Origin: JALZVT01 sp964611345 | Lineage (GTDB): Bacteria > Pseudomonadota > Gammaproteobacteria > Pseudomonadales > Azotimanducaceae | DNA length: 64,000 nt | NCBI GenBank assembly: GCA_964611345.1 | Contig: CAZSYU010000011.1 | Location: 1 to 64,000, forward strand | Direction: 5' to 3' | In this document: positions 60,391 to 64,000 of the stretch, one piece after another | Position numbering within the stretch: position 1 is the first letter of the stretch | Layout: every line of letters begins with the position of its first letter | Program-made: the position numbers and the translations under genes | The notes under the pieces: model-generated | The model's database searches: none | What the model was told of the DNA's origin: nothing | Seen by the model: only the letters and a program-made list of their open reading frames with translations

Positions 60391-61177
60391 CGCTGTAAAT
60401 CTTTCCAGTTATGGTGAGAGGGTAATCCAGCGCAAGTCCTGGCGCCGGAGTGAGTGCCATCTGGCGAGTTTGCCCGGGTAATATGGGTGAGGTCGCTATG
60501 GTCAATGGCACATTTTTGCCGTTGCTGTTTTTAGCAACGAGATCAGCATCGAGACGACCATGAGCATTTCCTGAGTTTTCTATAGCTATGGCCGGTAGTG
60601 TCTGGTTGTTCAATTTTTGCACGGACACGTCACCCACAACCAGTTGTGGTTCGACGCCACCAATGCCGACGTAGACGATCACTGCGATTCTGCCAAGTAC
60701 AGGTAGTTTGATCGAGCCGTTTGCAAGATCAGCGCTGGCTTTTGTATCAACACCTTCAATCATCAGCGCAAAGCGGCATTCCCGAGGGGGCAGGTCGTCA
60801 GGTATGGCGACCTCGAAACGGAAATTTCTTGGTCGTTGCGGATCAGGTAGCACTTTGATTTTGTGGCGTTCAAGGCGAACCCACTCTCGACAACTGTCTT
60901 GTGCCAATTCGTCCTGAAAGCTAATTGCTCCTGCTTCGGTAAAGGTCCAGTCCACCGTGCGCACATTGTAACTTTGCGGTCGCGCGCCCAGGTTGTACAC
61001 CTTGATCGACTTGCGCATCAGGTCGCCCTGTTTTGCGTTCAGCTCAAACCGGGAAGGCGTAACGCCACCTGTAAAGCCCTGTTCGGCCGCATGCATCGGT
61101 TGCGCGATGCCAGTAGCCAACAAAGCCACTAGCATTGCTAGTGGCTTTGCGGGTCTCGACAGGCAGTTGTTCAGCAT
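60323..61177 (-). CDS. PapD-like periplasmic chaperone
   Basis: 284 residues from ATG 61177 (ATG 61207 is an alternative that would overlap the preceding stop). Signal peptide about 1-31 ending M-H-A-A. The N-domain starts G-V-T-P-S-R-F-E-L and continues with I-K-V-Y-N-L-G and S-Y-N-V-R-T-V-D-W, then I-K-V-L-P-D-P, matching the first immunoglobulin domain of pilus chaperones, which cap subunits by donor-strand complementation. The C-domain (about 175-284) is beta-rich with L-V-V-G-D-V-S-V. It is longer than FimC/PapD (about 230). It sits between the subunit genes. An imperfect fit to the canonical G1 strand is possible; call is by pattern. Confidence 0.78.
   Translation of the reverse strand: MLNNCLSRPAKPLAMLVALLATGIAQPMHAAEQGFTGGVTPSRFELNAKQGDLMRKSIKVYNLGARPQSYNVRTVDWTFTEAGAISFQDELAQDSCREWVRLERHKIKVLPDPQRPRNFRFEVAIPDDLPPRECRFALMIEGVDTKASADLANGSIKLPVLGRIAVIVYVGIGGVEPQLVVGDVSVQKLNNQTLPAIAIENSGNAHGRLDADLVAKNSNGKNVPLTIATSPILPGQTRQMALTPAPGLALDYPLTITGKIYSDGQTITVDQQILSPTQGIIAER
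61122..61148 (-). promoter_or_regulatory. 12-bp stem, 3-base loop hairpin at the start of the chaperone gene
   Basis: AAAGCCACTAGC (61122-61133), loop ATT, GCTAGTGGCTTT (61137-61148): a perfect inverted repeat. On the minus-strand transcript it lies about 40 bases after the stop of the 61188 subunit gene and inside the chaperone signal-peptide codons. A stem-loop at this place is the usual way to keep the pilin mRNA more stable than downstream genes; there is no strong T-run, so stabilising or attenuating rather than terminating is more likely. Confidence 0.6.
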
Positions 61178-61187
61178 TGAGCTGATA

Positions 61188-61883
61188 TTAGGGCGTGGAA
61201 GCCACATAGGTTACTCGAGCCTCATAGGTACCTGCGGCTGGAACCGCGGGATTGGTATAGCTGTAAGACCAGGTGTCGGTCGCGTTCACGATACCATTCG
61301 TGTGTGCTGTCACGGCGGTGCTGTTGTTTAACAGCGCAGGCTGGGGAATGACAGTACTTGAACCGCTGGTGAAGTTGGCGATTGGAATCGTCAATCCAGC
61401 AGTGGTGTCGTGATCCAGAGCATCCACGGTACCGCCACCGGTCACACCACCGCTGATCGTTGATGTGATAGTGACGTTTTCACCGCTGTTGCTGAACAGG
61501 AATACGGGCAGTTCTGCAGTGTTGGTAGTGGCATTGCCGTTGCCGCCATCGTTAGTGATGGTCACGTTTGCTAGCGGGGTCAGAGGCGCTGGTGCGGTAA
61601 ACGGAGGCAGTGCAGCACCCGTGTAAGAAGCGTTGTTGGTACCCAGAAGGCCACCGTTGCCAGAGTTGTTGTGCGTCCATTGCAGCTTGGCAACCACGTC
61701 TGCGTTTTGGCCGACGCCAAAAATCAGAATTTGAGGCACAACGACACAGAGATCGACATTTGCTGTGGCCTCAAGTGGATTCGTTGTATTTTGTACCGCG
61801 ATGTCTGCGTCCGCGAGGATGTTGGTGCTGGTGCATAACAGCAGGCCTACGCCTACCGCTTTGCCAATATTTTTGCTGATCAT
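61188..61883 (-). CDS. Pilin-like secreted subunit, probable major subunit
   Basis: 231 residues, first gene of the leftward set. Signal peptide (about residues 8-25, ending I-L-A-D-A). Mature part is Asn/Thr/Gly-rich, typical of secreted beta proteins; it begins A-T-A-N-V-D-L-C-V-V-V-P-Q-I-L-I-F and ends A-A-G-T-Y-E-A-R-V-T-Y. It resembles the 59078 product at both ends. Position first in operon and the hairpin right after its stop suggest that it is the most abundant subunit. No lipobox. Role in a surface fibre is inferred from the chaperone gene. Confidence 0.74.
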   Translation of the reverse strand: MISKNIGKAVGVGLLLCTSTNILADADIAVQNTTNPLEATANVDLCVVVPQILIFGVGQNADVVAKLQWTHNNSGNGGLLGTNNASYTGAALPPFTAPAPLTPLANVTITNDGGNGNATTNTAELPVFLFSNSGENVTITSTISGGVTGGGTVDALDHDTTAGLTIPIANFTSGSSTVIPQPALLNNSTAVTAHTNGIVNATDTWSYSYTNPAVPAAGTYEARVTYVASTP

Positions 61884-62136
61884 ACTGCTTGCCTAATTAA
61901 TCAGAGTGAGTGTTTTTCAACGGGGCTAGTTCAGGTCTCCCGATGTTTCACCGCGAGTACTGACATTGCTCTCCTACTGACCAAAGCTTAGACCAGTGCG
62001 AGAGATAAAGTGTGCAGTGGCGCAAAAATTACTATTCGTAAATCAAGACTTTACAGTTCGTTTATTGAGCACCACCACACGTTCGAATTCTGCAGCGCTG
62101 CTAGATTTGAAGGATATATGTAAGAAGCAGCCGCCG

Positions 62137-64000
62137 ATGTGGCGTCACCACCCCTTTGGTCGCACAGGATCGGCACTACAGGATCGTTACCCCTTGTCTC
62201 TAGCTAGTCGTTTGACAGTTTTTGCGTTTGTTTGCCTTGGGCTGGTTACTCCGGTTCGAGGTGATGATGACTCGGTGCACACCGTTGTGCCGCGGGATTC
62301 GCTGTGGAGTCTCGCCGACAAATACTTGCTGGACCCGTTGCGTTGGCCCGAGCTGTGGAAGCTAAATACCTACATTATCGATCCGGATTTGATCTATGTC
62401 GGCGACCAGATTCGCTGGCGGATAGCGGATTCTCTCGCAGATAACGCCGCGGCTGCCGTGGAGGAATCATCTCCCAATATTGGGTCGCTATTGACTCTGT
62501 CTGATAATGATGACGAGCCAGCCGCAGATGACAGCTCCTCAGCGCTGCCGGATATCTCTGCCCCGGATATCTCTGCNNNNNNNNNNNNNNNNNNNNNNNN
62601 NNNNNNNNNNNNNNNNNNNNNNNNNNNNNNNNNNNNNNNNNNNNNNNNNNNNNNNNNNNNNNNNNNNNNNNNNNNNCCGGATATCTCTGCCCCGGATATC
62701 TCTGCATTGGTAGACAAAGCGGCGGGGTTGAGTCCTGGTTCTGTCGCTGACTCTGGAGCCGATGCTGACCAAGCGCCAGCTACCGATTCCGGCGCAGCAG
62801 GTTATGTCGATCAGCTGATTGATCCTTCAGCGGCGGAGGATGACGACCTGGGCTATCTGTTCAGTGTCGAGCGCACCGGTAAACTTGCAACCATTGATCA
62901 ATCCCTGCAATTGGTTGGCCAGTACCGCGCCAGTAACCAGGGGTTTGATTCAACCTTTGATTCTGGCCTGCACTACATCGCTCGCAAGAACACGGACAAC
63001 TGGGGTCAACTGCGTTTGAATCTGGTTGCGGTCGATGAAAGCCGCTTTTCTCCGTCTCTAAATCAGCTGAATGGCCAGACAAGCAACAATGGTTTTGAGG
63101 GGAAATCGGGTCTCGCGAGGTTATCGCTTGAGCAGTACAACCTGCCGCTCACCGAGAACATCAGTATGGACAACATACTAGGTACCCATCGACAAGCGCG
63201 TTATAACCCATTCCGGCAGCGCCCCAACCTGGTGAACTCCAGGTTCTCGGCAGCGGAACCTGATGTGTTGGGTGTGTCGAGCCAAATCAAGTTTGGGCGT
63301 TCCGGTGTGGGGGCGTCGTTCGGCAAGCTTGGACAGAATCGCGGCACCTTGTTGCCCGGGTTTAACCGCACCGAGGGCAACATTAAGCGACTGCAATTCA
63401 CCCACGTACGCGAGCGCAATGCGATCAGCGCTGACCTGTGGCGCACAGACAAGCAGAACTTGATTGATAATCGGACTGGCTTTCGGCTGTCTTATGATCA
63501 CCTGCTTTCTGCACGAACAGCGTTTAGTTTAACGGGTGCGGCCAGTGATGATCGTTATGCCTTTCTCGTCGGCGGCTCTACGGAGACGTCTCGCTCCAAG
63601 CACGACTATGGCGTCTACTACTTCGATTCTGACGTAATTTGGCTTGATGCGCGCATTGGCGACGATAACGTGGGCTCGTTCTACCGGTATAACACCAGGC
63701 GTGGCAGACATACCTTTGGTGCCAGCCTAGAGCTGCGCCGCGATGGGCTGTCAGATACGAGCTCGGTTCGAACGGAAACCGGGTTTCTCAGTTTGAACTT
63801 GTCGCGGCGAGTTAGCCGCAGGACCAACCTGAGTGCGCTTTATAACTATCGGCAGGTTGAGACCCGAAGTGGGCTCAGAGACACTGTCCGGGAACATACG
63901 CTGCGAAGTTACTTGACCCGCAACCATCGTTCTAACTCGAACAGTAACTATGGCGCCATTTTACGACTTCGTAATGACTCAAAAGAAGTCCAGCTTGATT
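62137..64000 (+). CDS. Secreted LysM and beta-barrel-like protein (3' end off the window)
   Basis: At least 620 residues, open at base 64000. ATG 62137 is chosen by frame; a start-stop pair (ATGTAA at 62118) with AAGGA precedes it. Signal segment about 24-41. LysM domain at 47-95: V-H-T-V-V-P-R-D-S-L-W, W-P-E-L-W-K-L-N, D-P-D-L-I-Y-V-G-D-Q-I. Then an acidic linker with P-D-I-S-A repeats (N run inside). The rest alternates short beta strands with aromatic ends and polar turns, like an outer-membrane barrel: L-P-L-T-E-N, N-I-L-G-T-H-R, G-A-S-F-G-K-L-G-Q-N-R-G. It is divergent from the subunit-chaperone operon. No usher-type motif that I recognise. I infer a peptidoglycan-tethered outer-membrane secretion or anchoring protein. 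Confidence 0.68.
   Translation, partial: MWRHHPFGRTGSALQDRYPLSLASRLTVFAFVCLGLVTPVRGDDDSVHTVVPRDSLWSLADKYLLDPLRWPELWKLNTYIIDPDLIYVGDQIRWRIADSLADNAAAAVEESSPNIGSLLTLSDNDDEPAADDSSSALPDISAPDISXXXXXXXXXXXXXXXXXXXXXXXXXXXXXXXXXXPDISAPDISALVDKAAGLSPGSVADSGADADQAPATDSGAAGYVDQLIDPSAAEDDDLGYLFSVERTGKLATIDQSLQLVGQYRASNQGFDSTFDSGLHYIARKNTDNWGQLRLNLVAVDESRFSPSLNQLNGQTSNNGFEGKSGLARLSLEQYNLPLTENISMDNILGTHRQARYNPFRQRPNLVNSRFSAAEPDVLGVSSQIKFGRSGVGASFGKLGQNRGTLLPGFNRTEGNIKRLQFTHVRERNAISADLWRTDKQNLIDNRTGFRLSYDHLLSARTAFSLTGAASDDRYAFLVGGSTETSRSKHDYGVYYFDSDVIWLDARIGDDNVGSFYRYNTRRGRHTFGASLELRRDGLSDTSSVRTETGFLSLNLSRRVSRRTNLSALYNYRQVETRSGLRDTVREHTLRSYLTRNHRSNSNSNYGAILRLRNDSKEVQLD
62548..62706. repeat. 15-bp tandem repeat encoding Pro-Asp-Ile-Ser-Ala, broken by a gap
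   Basis: Units CCGGATATCTCTGCC at 62548-62562 and 62563-62577 (into the N run), then 62677-62691 and 62692-62706. All units are in frame with the LysM gene. The real array is almost certainly longer than four copies and collapsed in assembly. Confidence 0.93.
62577..62676. other. Assembly gap (N run) inside the Pro-Asp-Ile-Ser-Ala repeat
   Basis: 100 Ns with identical repeat units on both sides. The frame is kept for this gap length, but the true copy number is unknown. Confidence 0.95.

Noticed and set aside
61894..61920. Possible -35/-10 pair before the major subunit gene
   Set aside because: Spacing is 15 bases and the start site would leave almost no leader, so I do not call it a promoter.
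1..64000. tRNA, rRNA, CRISPR, insertion sequence or prophage
   Set aside because: None seen on reading both strands; repeats found are short tandem arrays without cas genes or transposase.

Overview
The window reads as a compact, gene-dense chromosome segment of an aerobic Gram-negative bacterium, most likely a gammaproteobacterium of the marine, lipid- and hydrocarbon-using kind. This is inferred from lipoproteins with lipoboxes, a TonB-dependent receptor, an OmpA-family protein, DusC, RecQ, a CmpX-like channel and two CYP153-type P450s. There are no rRNA or tRNA genes, CRISPR arrays, phage genes or insertion sequences that I can see. Three runs of about 100 Ns (27393-27491, 42319-42418, 62577-62676) mark assembly gaps, two of them inside tandem repeats, so the sequence is a scaffold. 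No gene-free stretch exceeds 300 bases; many neighbours overlap by 4 bp (ATGA or GTGA) and several convergent pairs share stop-codon bases.

Layout. 1-10 kb: phosphate sensing (pstS and phoR behind a Pho-box-like site), a YcbB-type L,D-transpeptidase, small envelope proteins, a TonB-dependent receptor with a strong terminator, and a metallo-beta-lactamase-fold hydrolase. 10-20 kb: a luciferase-like oxidoreductase, then a long leftward run with a translationally coupled set (MBL hydrolase, Baeyer-Villiger-type monooxygenase, GPH-type sugar/organic-ion transporter), a CoA transferase, a lipoprotein MsrA and an alpha/beta hydrolase. 20-27 kb: small-molecule metabolism with a CmcJ-like oxygenase plus SDR, a GST, a class III aminotransferase, two phytanoyl-CoA-dioxygenase-family enzymes and an aldo/keto reductase. 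27-42 kb: an OmpA-family protein, a CmpX-like channel, dusC, a rightward set (lipoprotein, fatty-acid-hydroxylase-family enzyme, CYP153, amidohydrolase) and a leftward set (tyrosine phosphatase, recQ, LON-domain protein, sterol desaturase family, degenerate M23 protein). 42-55 kb: two MFS transporters, a glycoside hydrolase family 2 enzyme, a serine beta-lactamase-like hydrolase, hpt, a transglutaminase-like protein, phoD and a second CYP153. 55-64 kb: amidase, GST-SDR pair, and an envelope locus.

The most interesting part is 59.1-64.0 kb. Three secreted beta-rich, pilin-like subunits and a PapD-like periplasmic chaperone form a tight leftward operon. Divergent from it is a gene for a secreted protein with an N-terminal LysM domain, a repetitive Pro-Asp-Ile-Ser-Ala linker and a long beta-barrel-like C-terminal part that runs off the window. 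No classical usher is visible. I propose that this is a non-canonical chaperone-dependent surface-fibre system in which the LysM-barrel protein takes the usher role; this is inference. A spore-coat-U-like secreted protein at 55.3-56.0 kb may be an additional subunit.
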